From the NCBI GenBank assembly GCA_021813745.1, contig JAKAJO010000075.1, positions 1 to 64,000 on the forward strand: a stretch of DNA of 64,000 nucleotides. The letters run 5' to 3'. This document shows positions 1 through 11,536 of the stretch, piece after piece. Origin of the DNA: Acidobacteriota bacterium. GTDB lineage: Bacteria > Acidobacteriota > Terriglobia > Terriglobales > Acidobacteriaceae. Position 1 is the first letter of the stretch; every line of letters starts with the position of its first letter. The position numbers and the translations under genes were made by a program. Below the pieces are notes generated by a model. It was not told the DNA's origin. It worked only from the letters and a program-made list of their open reading frames with translations, and did no database searches.

Positions 1-2600
<2,600 letters not shown>

Positions 2601-2900
2601 GGAATAAAGCCTCCGCGTTTGGATTTCCGCAAGGCGGCATCCATGCGAGGGTGGCGGCAGGTTGGCTCAGCCCACAGCGGGAAGAACGGGCACGGGGCGG
2701 AGCGCGAGCAGTCATCCAGACACTTCGACTGCGCCTTACGGCGTGCGCGATTCGCAAGTACAAATAGCGCCGCAAGTATACACTTGCCTGTGCCGTTCAT
2801 CACAGCCCCCGGGGCGAGTGGCGAAGGCATGCAGCTTAAGGTCATCGCAAACCGAAGCAAATGCGGCACAACGGTGTTGTGGCGGAACGGGAGGCGCGCC

Positions 2901-3314
2901 TCAGGCAGCGGAGCGTTTGAGGCGGGGCAGGTGGTCTGTCTCGCCGGGCGCGTCACTCTGCGGGCCATGCAGCGCGTCGTGCAGCGAGGACTCGGCTGCA
3001 GCGGAAATGGGGTCGTGAGCGAAGAGGATGGCATCCAGTCCGACGAGCGCGAGGATGGCCGCGACGCGGGGAGCCGCGTGCACAACGGTGAACTCGCGGC
3101 CGCAATCAATGGCCTTGCGGTAGAGGGAGATGAGGGCAGCGATCCCTGCGGCATCAATGCGCTCGACATGGTGCAGATCGAGGGTGACATTGTGGTGTGC
3201 CAGGACGGGCGCAACGCGTTCGAGAAGGCACTGTTCCTGCCCGCGGACCAGAGCGTGGGGTTCGCAAGGCGACAGCAAGATGGACTCCTGCGGACGAGCA
3301 AAGTTGTTGTTCAT
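2901..3314 (-). CDS. STAS-domain protein (anti-sigma-factor-antagonist-like)
   Basis: A 137-residue protein with the size and layout of a single STAS domain: beta-alpha repeats with the signature stretch DLHHVERIDAAGIAALISLY at about residues 46-65. STAS proteins of the SpoIIAA/RsbV type bind anti-sigma kinases and are switched by phosphorylation of a Ser in a D-S-S/A-G motif. Here that motif reads D54-A55-A56-G57, so the usual phosphoacceptor position is Ala. The start at 3314 is chosen because AGGAGGT lies about 6 bases upstream; an in-frame start 54 bases earlier has no such site. No partner kinase or phosphatase gene is next to it. It sits upstream of ppdK in the same direction with a ~300-base gap, so cotranscription is uncertain. 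It may be a constitutively active antagonist or a lipid/nucleotide-binding STAS protein; the function is not established. Confidence 0.8.
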   Translation of the reverse strand: MNNNFARPQESILLSPCEPHALVRGQEQCLLERVAPVLAHHNVTLDLHHVERIDAAGIAALISLYRKAIDCGREFTVVHAAPRVAAILALVGLDAILFAHDPISAAAESSLHDALHGPQSDAPGETDHLPRLKRSAA

Positions 3315-3511
3315 CGCCACACCTCCTGGAAGCGCCGCGCCATGCCGGTCGCCGAAGTTGCACGCCACGTGGGCGCTGGGGCCTTATTCTGTGAGACGGA
3401 AGTGCGGGCCAAGAGGTTGAAGGAAATTTGCCTTCATCGGCCTCCTGCGGAGCATGACCGGCTCGCGGAATCTGCACTTTGAGGTACGCAAAAGGCCCTG
3501 GCAGAAGTTCC

Positions 3512-4657
3512 ATGGAGAGTCACGGACTGATTCCGAAGGAGCAAGGAGAGCGCGCGCGGCTGAACGCGCGTGAGGTGCGGGGTGCGGCTCTGGAGCAGGG
3601 CTTTGCCGATGCCGGCGTGGTGGCGCTGCCGCATGCGCACACGGAGCGGGATGCAGGCCGGTTCGATGCATGGATTGCCGCGGGCCGTGCCGGCTCGATG
3701 CGGTACCTGGAGCGCCGAACGGAAGCGGGCGAACTGACACGTGCACGCGTGGACAGGCCGTTTCCCTGGGCGCGCTCGGCAGTGGTGTGCTTTGCGGTAT
3801 ACCACTCCGCGCAGCCGCGTTCTACGGAGCCGGCTCCGGAGGGAGCAGGGTGGATTGCGCGGTATGCGTGGTCGAGCCGGAAGGATGCGCGCGGCGAGCG
3901 GAGACCCAGCGATTATCACAAAGTGCTGCTGAAGCGGATACGGGCGCTGGAGGAGCATTTCAAGGCGCGTTATGGCGCGTTCGAATCGCGCGTCTATGTG
4001 GACACGGGGCCGGTGGTGGAGCGTGCGCTGGCGGAAGCGGCAGGCCTTGGCTGGACGGGCAAGAATACGTGCCTGATTCATCCAAAGCTGGGATCGTATG
4101 GATTTCTGGCCGTGCTGCTAACGGATCTGGAAGCCGAGGATGCAGAAAGCATGCTGGGTGTGCCGGATCGATGCGGGAGCTGCACGCGCTGCCTGGAGGC
4201 GTGCCCGACGCATGCGCTGATCGCGCCTTACGCGATGGACGCGACGCGATGCATCTCGTATCTGACGATTGAACACAAGGGAGCGATCGCCCCTGAGCTG
4301 ATGAAGGACATGGGGCGGCAGGTTTTTGGTTGCGACATTTGCCAGGATGTGTGCCCATGGAATCGCAAGGCGGTGGTGAGCACGGATGCGGAGCTGGAGG
4401 CGCGGGCGGAGTTAGTCAATCCTGCGCTGGAGTGGCTTGCTGCACTGGAGGAGCGGGATTTCGAAGGCGCATTCAACGGGTCGCCGGTGCGGCGTGCCGG
4501 CTTTGAGGGGCTGCGGCGCAATGTGGCAATCGCGATGGGCAACAGCGGCTGCAAGCGCTTTGCGGCGCAGCTTGAGGGATGGGCGCGCAGCGCGGAGGAG
4601 CCGTTGCGGTCTGCCGCGGCCTGGGCGCTGGGCAAGCTGGTATCCGCGAAGGATTAA
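3512..4657 (+). CDS. queG: Epoxyqueuosine reductase QueG
   Basis: QueG reduces epoxyqueuosine to queuosine in the wobble position of GUN-anticodon tRNAs, using cobalamin and two 4Fe-4S clusters. The sequence shows the two ferredoxin-like motifs CGSCTRCLEACP and CDICQDVCPWN, the family stretch DTGPVVERALAEAAGLGWTGKN, and a C-terminal HEAT-like repeat segment (RNVAIAMGN...SAAAWALGKL). Its length of about 381 residues fits the family. The ATG at 3512 is preferred over a TTG 33 bases upstream because it starts close to the conserved region, although the ribosome site is weak. It is transcribed divergently from the STAS gene and convergently with the cold-shock gene. No other queuosine genes are nearby. 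Confidence 0.96.
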   Translation: MESHGLIPKEQGERARLNAREVRGAALEQGFADAGVVALPHAHTERDAGRFDAWIAAGRAGSMRYLERRTEAGELTRARVDRPFPWARSAVVCFAVYHSAQPRSTEPAPEGAGWIARYAWSSRKDARGERRPSDYHKVLLKRIRALEEHFKARYGAFESRVYVDTGPVVERALAEAAGLGWTGKNTCLIHPKLGSYGFLAVLLTDLEAEDAESMLGVPDRCGSCTRCLEACPTHALIAPYAMDATRCISYLTIEHKGAIAPELMKDMGRQVFGCDICQDVCPWNRKAVVSTDAELEARAELVNPALEWLAALEERDFEGAFNGSPVRRAGFEGLRRNVAIAMGNSGCKRFAAQLEGWARSAEEPLRSAAAWALGKLVSAKD

Positions 4658-4724
4658 GGTCCAGGGCAGGATGCAGGGGACGCATCCTGCCGCGATGGAT
4701 TCCGGGATCTTGATGAGGCTGCGA

Positions 4725-4931
4725 TCAGGCGACGCGCATGACGTTCGCAGCGCTGAGGCCTTTGGGCCCCTGCTGGCATTCGAATTCGACGGCTTCTCCC
4801 TCATTGAGGGTCTTGTAGCCGCTCTCCTGAATGGCGGAGAAATGCACGAAGACATCCTCTCCGCTGGACCTCTGGATGAATCCGTATCCCTTGGCTCCGT
4901 TAAACCACTTCACAACGCCCTGCTCTTTCAT
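4725..4931 (-). CDS. cspA: Cold-shock protein, CspA family
   Basis: A 68-residue single cold-shock domain that binds single-stranded RNA/DNA as an RNA chaperone. Both nucleic-acid motifs are intact: KGYGFI (RNP1) and DVFVHF (RNP2). The usual KWFN start and the AANV tail are present. The ATG at 4931 is preceded by AGGAG at good spacing. It converges on queG downstream. The 354 bases upstream, shared with the divergent yihY-like gene, leave room for a long 5' leader, which in this family often carries the temperature response (family knowledge, not shown here). Confidence 0.97.
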   Translation of the reverse strand: MKEQGVVKWFNGAKGYGFIQRSSGEDVFVHFSAIQESGYKTLNEGEAVEFECQQGPKGLSAANVMRVA

Positions 4932-5285
4932 TCTTTGTCTCCTGACTGCCTGCTGCGATTACCGGCCCTTAAAACATCAAGAGCCGCCCAGGATCGTGGA
5001 GGGATCCTGCGGCAGCTCGATCCTTCAGATGAACCCAGTGAGCACTTTGCTGCAAACGACCCATTCAAAACAAACAGCCTTCCTGACATGAACTTACCGA
5101 AAGATTCATGCTGGCTTTGCATCATTTATGGCAGGAAAGCAATAAGGATGCAATAAGAAAATGACCGTGCTGTACCCGGAAGGAACCGGCCAGGGAGTGC
5201 AGAAAGTGCAGGATTGGGCTGCGTGCGCGGCGAGGAAGATGCGGAAGAGGCTATCCTGAAGAATGGAAGAAAGGCGATTGCAGCG
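4932..5285. other. Intergenic region between divergent cspA and yihY-like genes
   Basis: There is no credible coding frame in these 354 bases. The stretch must hold the promoters of both flanking genes. It is more AT-rich around 5040-5165 than the surroundings, as expected for a promoter/leader region. No clear -35/-10 pair or operator could be assigned by eye. The TTG at 5214 could in principle extend the yihY-like protein N-terminally by 24 residues. Confidence 0.5.
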
Positions 5286-6248
5286 ATGCACTGCGCGGAG
5301 AGCGATCTGGACCAGGAGATAAAGACGAAAGTGCTGGAAGGGCTTCAAAGCGTGGGAACGGATGCAGACACTGGGACGGAGACGAATGCGCTGGCGACAG
5401 TGACGCCGCCCGCGACCGAATCGAAGTGGTACCTGTGGCGAAGGAATGGCACGGCGCTGGTGCGTTATCTGCTGGACAGCGAAGTGCACACGTACGCCTT
5501 CAGCGTGGCGGCGAATGCGATTCTGTCGTTTATCCCCTTTATCGTGCTGCTGTATACGATTGCGATTTCAGTGTTTCATTCGTCGGCCATGGCGGATGCG
5601 GTGAGCCAGATGGTGTTCTACTTCTTTCCTTCAAACCAGGACTGGATTGCGAAGAACCTGGTGCTGGCGGCGCCGCGGCACGGCGTGCAGCTTGTGTCGC
5701 TGCTGATGATTTTGATTTCATGCACGGGCATCTTTCTGCCGCTGGAAGTGGCGCTGAACCAGGCGTGGGGCGTGACGAAGAGCCGCAATTACCTGCTGAA
5801 CCAGGTGGTAGCCTTCGGGCTGGCGATCCTGATGGTTTTGCTGGGACTTACGAGCGTAATGTTGAGCACGTGGCAGCGGCAACTGACGGCGCTTTTGTTC
5901 TTTCACCACACGGACAACTTTGTTTACAGCGGCGTGAGCTACCTGTGGCTGGCGCTGTGCACGGGCGTGGCCTGCATTCTGTTCTTCTTTTCGATCTATT
6001 GGCTGCTGCCAAACCGCAAGGTTCCACCCATGCCGGTGCTGCGGACGGCAATCCTGACTGGCCTGATCTGGCTGGGGGCGAAGTATCTGTTTGTGGCGGT
6101 GCTGCCGCACATGGATCTGAAGTCGATCTACGGGCCGTTCTATGTTTCGGTGGGACTGCTGTTCTGGGCATACATCTCTGGGCTGATTCTGTTTGCCGGC
6201 GCACAGTTCAGCGTGGCGCGGCTAAATGGTCACTCGCGCTCTCACTGA
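5286..6248 (+). CDS. YihY/BrkB (UPF0761) family inner-membrane protein
   Basis: A 320-residue polytopic membrane protein of the YihY/virulence factor BrkB family, once annotated as RNase BN. Six or so hydrophobic segments are visible, with family hallmarks such as the AFSVAANAILSFIPF first helix, the LEVALNQAWGV stretch, and the C-terminal YGPFYVSVGLLFWAYISGLILF. The function is unresolved in the family; a transporter or envelope role is usually assumed. The ATG at 5286 is taken as start because the residues before it (TTG at 5214) are polar and not conserved-looking; the soluble N-terminal tail of about 45 residues remains. It stands alone on the plus strand. Confidence 0.88.
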   Translation: MHCAESDLDQEIKTKVLEGLQSVGTDADTGTETNALATVTPPATESKWYLWRRNGTALVRYLLDSEVHTYAFSVAANAILSFIPFIVLLYTIAISVFHSSAMADAVSQMVFYFFPSNQDWIAKNLVLAAPRHGVQLVSLLMILISCTGIFLPLEVALNQAWGVTKSRNYLLNQVVAFGLAILMVLLGLTSVMLSTWQRQLTALLFFHHTDNFVYSGVSYLWLALCTGVACILFFFSIYWLLPNRKVPPMPVLRTAILTGLIWLGAKYLFVAVLPHMDLKSIYGPFYVSVGLLFWAYISGLILFAGAQFSVARLNGHSRSH

Positions 6249-6368
6249 ATTCCAAATTGTTGATTTCAAATATCTTGCCACATTGCTTCGATTCACAGAG
6301 CGAAGAGATGGCAAATCTTTGCCCGGATTCTTATGCAGGGGCTTTGTGGAAAAGTGCGAATCAATTCA

Positions 6369-6380
6369 GGGGGGGGGGGG
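6369..6380. repeat. Poly-G homopolymer (12 G)
   Basis: Twelve consecutive G followed by TGGG. It lies about 120 bases past the stop of the yihY-like gene and is not inside any gene. Such tracts are slippage-prone and are also assembly error hot spots. Confidence 0.9.
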
Positions 6381-6629
6381 TGGGTATTTATTTTTGTGAA
6401 CCGGTATGAATCAGTCGGATGGCCGGCGCTCCGCAACGAAGCCTGAGTTGCAATTGTGGGGCGGATTGGCAGAGGCGTGGTCATGATTTGAGTATGCACG
6501 TTTCAAGGGAAATAACGTGCAAATGGAAGTCGTTGTTGTGATTGGAGTTGCAAGATTTATCTCTTGACAGGCTACTAGGAGCCAGTCTGCCGGAGGCGGG
6601 GAGAGGTTCGTGCTTTCCCACGTGTCAGA

Positions 6630-6720
6630 ATCGAAACCTGAGGCACCCAGTCAGGTCCGAGAGTTGAAGCTTCCCTACATGCCGTTCGCTTCGCGCCCGT
6701 CGTGGCTGAGGCACCCATTT
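6630..6720 (-). repeat. Degenerate interspersed-repeat-like segment
   Basis: The 12-mer CTGAGGCACCCA occurs at 6638-6649 and again at 6706-6717 (TGGGTGCCTCAG on the minus strand). The two copies frame a GC-rich piece. The wording resembles a non-coding 'GGGTGCC-CCAGGT' repeat I recall from intergenic spacers of Terriglobia; that link is from memory. The internal duplication is directly visible. No coding potential. Confidence 0.4.
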
Positions 6721-6807
6721 TCAGTAGCCAGATTCACTTCGCATTCCCGGCAACTGCTCCACCTGCCTGTTGGTTGGGCACGCCTGGATGTGGATGGCGG
6801 AGTGGGA

Positions 6808-8049
6808 TTAAGGGAGCTTGAAGGCCTTGTCGGCGATGGCGTTGGGGGCGCGGCCTGCGGGGAGGAGAGTGAAGAGGGAGTGGTCGAAGGTGCGGACGGC
6901 GGCGACGTCGTTGGAGCGGGCATCGACGACGAAGAGGAGGTGGCTGTCTGCGGAAAACGCCATGGCGGCAGGGCCGTCGCCGACGTGAACAGCGCCGGCG
7001 CGCTTGCCGTCATCGATGGAGTAGATGGTGACCCACTGGGAACGGAGGTTGCCGACATAGAGGAGCGCATTGTCTGCGGTCACGACGCCGTAGACGGGTT
7101 CGGCGCCGATGAGGTAGGCACCGCCGACATCGTCGGTGCTGGTGACGACTTCAGAGATGGTGTCGGAGAGCGAGTTCATGGTGAAGAGCTCGCCGCCATC
7201 GGGTTTGAGGGCGAGTTGCACTGGACCGTGGCCGACGTCGAGGAGGGATTCGACGCGGTCAGGCAGCTGGTGCGGCGCATCGGGTGACTCTGTCGCGGAG
7301 TGGCCGGCGGAGTTTGCGGGGAAGCGGGCGAGGGCGATAGCCATGATCTGATGGCCGGCAGAGCATGCGGCGAAGGCCTTGGAGGAGTCAGGGAGAATGA
7401 CGACATCGCTGGCGCCGGGACAGCCTGGGAAGACGGCGCGAACGGTGCGAGTGACAGGGTCAAGGATGGAGACGGAGTCACCGCGGCGATTGGCGACAAC
7501 GAGGGATTTGCCGTCTGGGGCGACACGGAGAGCAGCGGGCTGGAGACTGACGGGGATGACGCCCACTTCGCGGCGAGCTTTGAGGTCGACGACAGAGATA
7601 TTGTTGGAGGCGGAGTTGGCAACGTAGGCGAAGCTGCCTGCGGGGTCAAGCGCGATGGCAACTGGCTGGCGACGCACAGGGATCGTCGCAACAACGGCGT
7701 TGTGCTCAGCATCGAGGACGGAGACGGAGCCGGACGCGCCGGACTGGCCCTGGTTGACGATGTAGACCTCATTGCGTGTGGAGTTGGGTGCGACGGCGAC
7801 GGGATGGACGCCGACGGCGAGCTCGCGATCGAGACGGAGGTTGACGACGTCGTAGATGGAGACGGTGCCGCTGTCTCCATTGGTGACGTAGACGTACTCG
7901 CGGTAGTTGGGCGGGTACTGCGGGAAGTCGTGGGGGCGGCAGGCGGTGAGGGCGAACAACGCGACAAAAGGAAGCTGACGCCATGCCTGCCGAGTGAGGA
8001 GGGCGGGAGCAAATCGAAGCTGGAGTGCGCGTCGGACCGCAGTGTGCAT
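6808..8049 (-). CDS. YncE-like beta-propeller lipoprotein (YVTN repeats)
   Basis: A 413-residue exported protein. The N-terminal hydrophobic stretch ends in a lipobox (LTAC, Cys at about residue 37), so it is probably a lipoprotein. The rest consists of repeated ~40-residue blades of the YVTN/YncE type, e.g. YVYVTNGDSGTVSIYDV, AYVANSASNNISVVDL, LLFVVDARSNDVAAV, enough for a seven-bladed propeller. The ligand is unknown. It starts 8 bases after the aroF stop on the same strand, so it is likely the last gene of the ccmC-ccmD-aroF unit. No good ribosome site precedes the ATG, which fits translational coupling. Confidence 0.82.
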   Translation of the reverse strand: MHTAVRRALQLRFAPALLTRQAWRQLPFVALFALTACRPHDFPQYPPNYREYVYVTNGDSGTVSIYDVVNLRLDRELAVGVHPVAVAPNSTRNEVYIVNQGQSGASGSVSVLDAEHNAVVATIPVRRQPVAIALDPAGSFAYVANSASNNISVVDLKARREVGVIPVSLQPAALRVAPDGKSLVVANRRGDSVSILDPVTRTVRAVFPGCPGASDVVILPDSSKAFAACSAGHQIMAIALARFPANSAGHSATESPDAPHQLPDRVESLLDVGHGPVQLALKPDGGELFTMNSLSDTISEVVTSTDDVGGAYLIGAEPVYGVVTADNALLYVGNLRSQWVTIYSIDDGKRAGAVHVGDGPAAMAFSADSHLLFVVDARSNDVAAVRTFDHSLFTLLPAGRAPNAIADKAFKLP

Positions 8050-8057
8050 GATGGAGA

Positions 8058-9110
8058 TCAGGAAGCGCGGGTTTCGACGTGGATGCCGCGCGGCAACGAG
8101 CGGTGCACGACGGGAGCGATCTGCTCAATCTCATCCATCATGGTGGCGAACTGGGCGGGGTAGATGGACTGGGGTCCATCGGAGAGCGCGATTTCCGGCT
8201 TGTGATGCACCTCAACGAGGACGCCATCTGCACCAACAGCGACCGCTGCGCGGGCCATGGGCAGGACCTTGTCACGCTTGCCGGTGCCGTGGCTGGGATC
8301 GACGAGGATGGGCAGGTGGCTGAGGCGCTGGACTGCCGGAACGATGCTGAGGTCGAGGGTATTGCGGGTGTGGTCTGCGAAGGTGCGGACGCCGCGCTCG
8401 CAGAGAATGACCTGGTAGTTGCCCTCGCTCATGATGTACTCGGCAGCCATGAGGAACTCGTCGAGGGTGGCGGACATGCCGCGCTTGAGAAGAACTGGCT
8501 TGCGGAGGCGGCCGGCGTGCTTGAGGAGCGAAAAGTTCTGCATGTTGCGGGCACCGATCTGAATGACGTCGGCCCATTCGGCGACGAGTTCGAGGGTCTC
8601 GTTGTCGATGGCCTCCGTGATGATGCGCATGCCGAATTTTTCTCTGATTTCGGACATGATCTTCAATGCGTCGAGGCCAAGGCCCTGAAAGGCGTAGGGC
8701 GAGGTGCGGGGCTTGTAGGCCCCGCCGCGGAAGAATTGGGCGCCGGAGGCTGCAACCTGTTCGGCAATGGCAAAGGCCTGCTCGCGACTCTCGATGGAGC
8801 ACGGTCCGGCGACGATAGCGAGATTGCGGCCGCCGATGACGGCGTCCGTTCCAGGGAAGCGGATGAGAGTATCTTCCTCTTTGACGTCTCGGCTGGCGAG
8901 CTTGTAGGGTTTGCTGACGCGGATGACGTCGGCGACGCCGGAGAGATCTTCAAAGTTGCCGCGGTCGATTTCGCCGGGGTTGCCGGTGATACCGATGGCC
9001 GTGCGCTGGGCTCCGGGGAGGGGGTGGGCGCGAAAGCCCATCCGTTCAATGTGGTCGCAGACGGCCTGGATTTCTTCGGAGGTGGCCTGCGCTTTCATAA
9101 CGACTAACAT
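8058..9110 (-). CDS. aroF: 3-deoxy-7-phosphoheptulonate (DAHP) synthase, AroF/PheB-related type
   Basis: It catalyses the first shikimate-pathway step, joining PEP and erythrose-4-phosphate to DAHP in the cytoplasm. The 350-residue protein has an N-terminal ferredoxin-like regulatory segment ([15 protein letters not shown]...) of about 70-95 residues, then the TIM barrel with VAGPCSIES, the KPRTSPY substrate loop, [29 protein letters not shown] and the late metal-site region GVLVEVH. This is the Thermotoga/Bacillus-like class. The ATG at 9110 has AAGAGG shortly upstream. It sits 54 bases after ccmD and is followed 8 bases later by the propeller lipoprotein. Confidence 0.96.
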   Translation of the reverse strand: MLVVMKAQATSEEIQAVCDHIERMGFRAHPLPGAQRTAIGITGNPGEIDRGNFEDLSGVADVIRVSKPYKLASRDVKEEDTLIRFPGTDAVIGGRNLAIVAGPCSIESREQAFAIAEQVAASGAQFFRGGAYKPRTSPYAFQGLGLDALKIMSEIREKFGMRIITEAIDNETLELVAEWADVIQIGARNMQNFSLLKHAGRLRKPVLLKRGMSATLDEFLMAAEYIMSEGNYQVILCERGVRTFADHTRNTLDLSIVPAVQRLSHLPILVDPSHGTGKRDKVLPMARAAVAVGADGVLVEVHHKPEIALSDGPQSIYPAQFATMMDEIEQIAPVVHRSLPRGIHVETRAS

Positions 9111-9164
9111 GTTGGCCTCTTGAATCCTCAGTGTAAGACAGAATGATGCGAGTGCGGGGCGGGA

Positions 9165-9302
9165 TCAGCGATTCCTGCGGGCTGCTTTGGACTCCGAGCG
9201 CCAGCGGAAGCCGAGCCAGACGAGGTATCCGAGCTGGATCACCCAGGTGATGGTGTAGGCTGCTACGACGAACTGGTGATCGAGAATGGCTGCGGGGTCC
9301 AT
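9165..9302 (-). CDS. ccmD: CcmD-like small heme-exporter protein
   Basis: A 45-residue protein too short for most gene callers: a short N-terminal tail, one transmembrane helix (about residues 11-31, FVVAAYTITWVIQLGYLVWL) and a basic C-terminus ending KAARRNR. Size, single helix followed by basic residues, and position 26 bases after ccmC match CcmD, which helps release holo-CcmE from the CcmABC complex. AGGAGA-like sequence precedes the ATG. The sequence is too short to prove homology; context carries the call. Confidence 0.72.
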   Translation of the reverse strand: MDPAAILDHQFVVAAYTITWVIQLGYLVWLGFRWRSESKAARRNR

Positions 9303-9328
9303 GGTTCTCCTTTGCCTGGAAGGGCGCG

Positions 9329-10039
9329 TTAGTCGTTTGCGGCGAGTGCCTGTTCGGCTTCAAAGGCGGCGTTGCGCTGGTGTTTGCGCTCGACGGCGAA
9401 ACGGAGGATGAGGAGGAAGACGCCCCAGGCGAACCAGGCGAGGACGTTCCAGCCGAAGGCCGCCAGCATGTGCGGGTCCTTGATTCCGGAGTCGGCTCCT
9501 CCGCCGAAGACGGGCGAGGGGTGCTGGGTGCGCCACCACCTGTTGGACATATAGACGATGGGCACGTCGAGGGCTCCGAAGATGCCGAGGACGGCGGCGA
9601 GAGTCTGCACTTGCGGGCCGGCGGCGAAGCGGCGGAGGAGCAGGTAGCTGACGTAGATGAGCCAGAGGACGAGGGTGGTGGTGAGGCGGGCATCCCACGT
9701 CCACCAGATGCCCCAGGCACGACGGCCCCAAAGCGGGCCAGTGGTGAGCACGACAGAACAAAAGACGACGCCGACTTCAGCCCCGGCAAGGGCCCAGGCA
9801 TCAGCAACCTGCGCGCGGTCAGGGTTGCTGCGGCGGTAGGCGAGATAACCGACGGACCCCACCAGGCTGACGGCGAAGAAGAGAAACGCCAGCATGGCGT
9901 TGGGCACATGGTAGTAGAAGATGTGCGAGATCTCGCCCTGCATGGCATCATTGGGCGCGACGTAGATGGCCTGATAGTAGCCCCAGAACATGAGCGCAAC
10001 GGTGATGGCGGCGTAGAGGCCGATGAGCGTTCGTTTCAT
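9329..10039 (-). CDS. ccmC: Heme exporter/handling protein CcmC
   Basis: CcmC is the six-helix membrane protein of System I cytochrome c maturation that presents heme to CcmE. The 236-residue protein shows the tryptophan-rich heme motif WGIWWTWDARLT at about residues 108-119 and flanking His residues (e.g. FYYHVPNAM), plus evenly spaced hydrophobic helices. It is followed by ccmD. ccmA and ccmB are not in this neighbourhood; upstream lies an RDD gene 174 bases away. The many c-type hemes of the act/cox cluster at 34-48 kb would need this pathway. Confidence 0.93.
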   Translation of the reverse strand: MKRTLIGLYAAITVALMFWGYYQAIYVAPNDAMQGEISHIFYYHVPNAMLAFLFFAVSLVGSVGYLAYRRSNPDRAQVADAWALAGAEVGVVFCSVVLTTGPLWGRRAWGIWWTWDARLTTTLVLWLIYVSYLLLRRFAAGPQVQTLAAVLGIFGALDVPIVYMSNRWWRTQHPSPVFGGGADSGIKDPHMLAAFGWNVLAWFAWGVFLLILRFAVERKHQRNAAFEAEQALAAND

Positions 10040-10213
10040 TGGTAGGTATCCGGTTCCTAACCCTCTAGTGTACGACGATTATGCCTGATCGTCGGTTCCG
10101 TCTGAGGGCGGAGAGCGGGGTCACGAGAGTGCAGGGGCGCTTGCCGGGCACAATCGCTGGACACTGCGCGGAGAAACTGGCTGAAGCCGTTGTCCGGGCC
10201 GAGAGTGGAGCCG

Positions 10214-11536
10214 CTAGAACTCGGAGGAGTTATCGAGCAACGCGCCGGCGCACTCGCGGAGATAAATGCGGGAGAGGCGGTTGTGCCAGCAGAGGTGGTC
10301 CTCGTCAAAGAGGGCCCAGGCAGCGCCAAGTCCGATGGGCAAGAGAGAGAGGAGCATGGCGGCGAGGCGGGTGCGCAACTGCGCGGTCGTGGGCACTTCA
10401 TTTTCGAAGGTGCAGAGCGCGATGCCGGCGAACTTCATGCCGGGTGTGATGCCGGCAAGAGAGAAGCTGAGGGCGTTGTAAAGGACGGCGGTGAGGAAGA
10501 TGGCTGCTGCGGCGGCGACCTCAGAAGCCCGGACTCCCGGCAAATGGTGCAGATAATGAGCGGCAAGGGCAGCGAAGCCGGTGACGATGCCAAGGACGAG
10601 CGCGAAGTCAACTATGTTCGCGATGAGGCGCAAAGAGAAGGGCGCGACTTCAAGGTGGAATCGCGGCAATGCGGGGAGGTCGAGGGCTTGTGCCGGTTCG
10701 ACGGGCTGCTCGTCGAGCTGGATACCGGACCACTCCGGGCCGGCGGACCAATTGGACGCGGATGCCGGGAGGGTTGCAGCGGACTGCGGAGCGGGTGCGG
10801 GTGGGTCGATGGAGATGGTGCTGGGATCGACCTCAAAGATGCTGAGTTGTCCGTAGAGCTCTGCGCGAGCTTCACTTGTAGAGGCTCGGGGCCGGACGCG
10901 CCGAGTGGCGACGAGTTCTCGGGGAAACTCGATGAGGTTGGCGGGGATAGGCTGCGCGGGTTCCACTTCGCGAATGGCGTCTTCAAGGGATTCATCGAGG
11001 GGGGTGCCAAAGGGTTGCGGCTCCGCGCCAACGCGCTGGCTACGCATCTGTAGCTCGGGTGCGCGGGACGGAAGGGACGGGAGATCGGGTTCCCAGCGGA
11101 CCTGGAGCGGCGGGCGCGTTGCGGAGTCGGCAGACATTGCGGGGTTGGGGGCTGGCTCCGCCTGCTGATAGGTTTCGATGGAATGAACGGTTGCCACAGG
11201 AGCGGGCCCATCGAAGAGGCTCTGATCTGGATGATTCTGAGTGAAGTTCTCGAAAGCGGCGTGGGCAGCGGCCTGGGCCTCAAGGGCGGCGATTGTGGCG
11301 GCTTCAGCAGCGCGCAGAGCGGCGCGGGCCTCGGCGGCCTGCATTTCGCTGTAGCTGGGGGCCTTGGCGTAGCGGGCCGCGACACGGGCGGCGGCCTGCG
11401 CGGCGCGGTCGCTTGCCACGGGTGACGGAGTGGGCCTGGAATCGGCAGTGCCGGAACGGCCGAGGCGCTTCTTATGCGCCGCGAGGCGCTGATTGACTTC
11501 TTCTTTCCACGATGGGACCGGCGCGGGCTGGCTCAT
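10214..11536 (-). CDS. RDD-family membrane protein with long disordered N-terminus
   Basis: A 440-residue protein in two parts. Residues 1 to about 295 are low-complexity (Ala/Pro/Glu/Ser-rich) with an Ala-rich, probably helical segment at about residues 40-90. The C-terminal ~145 residues form an RDD-like domain: the hallmark RLIANIVDFAL, then helices, then ITPGMKFAGIAL and DEDHLCWHNRLSRIYL. RDD proteins are small integral membrane proteins, some acting as ion transporters; the role here is unknown. The ATG at 11536 (MSQPAPVPSW) is preferred over a start 48 bases upstream. It is divergent from lptD with a 265-base spacer. Confidence 0.82.
   Translation of the reverse strand: MSQPAPVPSWKEEVNQRLAAHKKRLGRSGTADSRPTPSPVASDRAAQAAARVAARYAKAPSYSEMQAAEARAALRAAEAATIAALEAQAAAHAAFENFTQNHPDQSLFDGPAPVATVHSIETYQQAEPAPNPAMSADSATRPPLQVRWEPDLPSLPSRAPELQMRSQRVGAEPQPFGTPLDESLEDAIREVEPAQPIPANLIEFPRELVATRRVRPRASTSEARAELYGQLSIFEVDPSTISIDPPAPAPQSAATLPASASNWSAGPEWSGIQLDEQPVEPAQALDLPALPRFHLEVAPFSLRLIANIVDFALVLGIVTGFAALAAHYLHHLPGVRASEVAAAAAIFLTAVLYNALSFSLAGITPGMKFAGIALCTFENEVPTTAQLRTRLAAMLLSLLPIGLGAAWALFDEDHLCWHNRLSRIYLRECAGALLDNSSEF

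Larger units (their letters stand above)
6249..6807. other. Long non-coding stretch with poly-G tract and degenerate repeat
   Basis: This 559-base gap lies between the convergent yihY-like gene and the beta-propeller lipoprotein gene. No reading frame here resembles a protein. It contains a 12-G homopolymer (6369-6380) and a segment with a repeated 12-mer (see separate entries). Its base composition is patchier than the coding flanks, which suggests a decayed or repeat-derived spacer. Confidence 0.6.
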
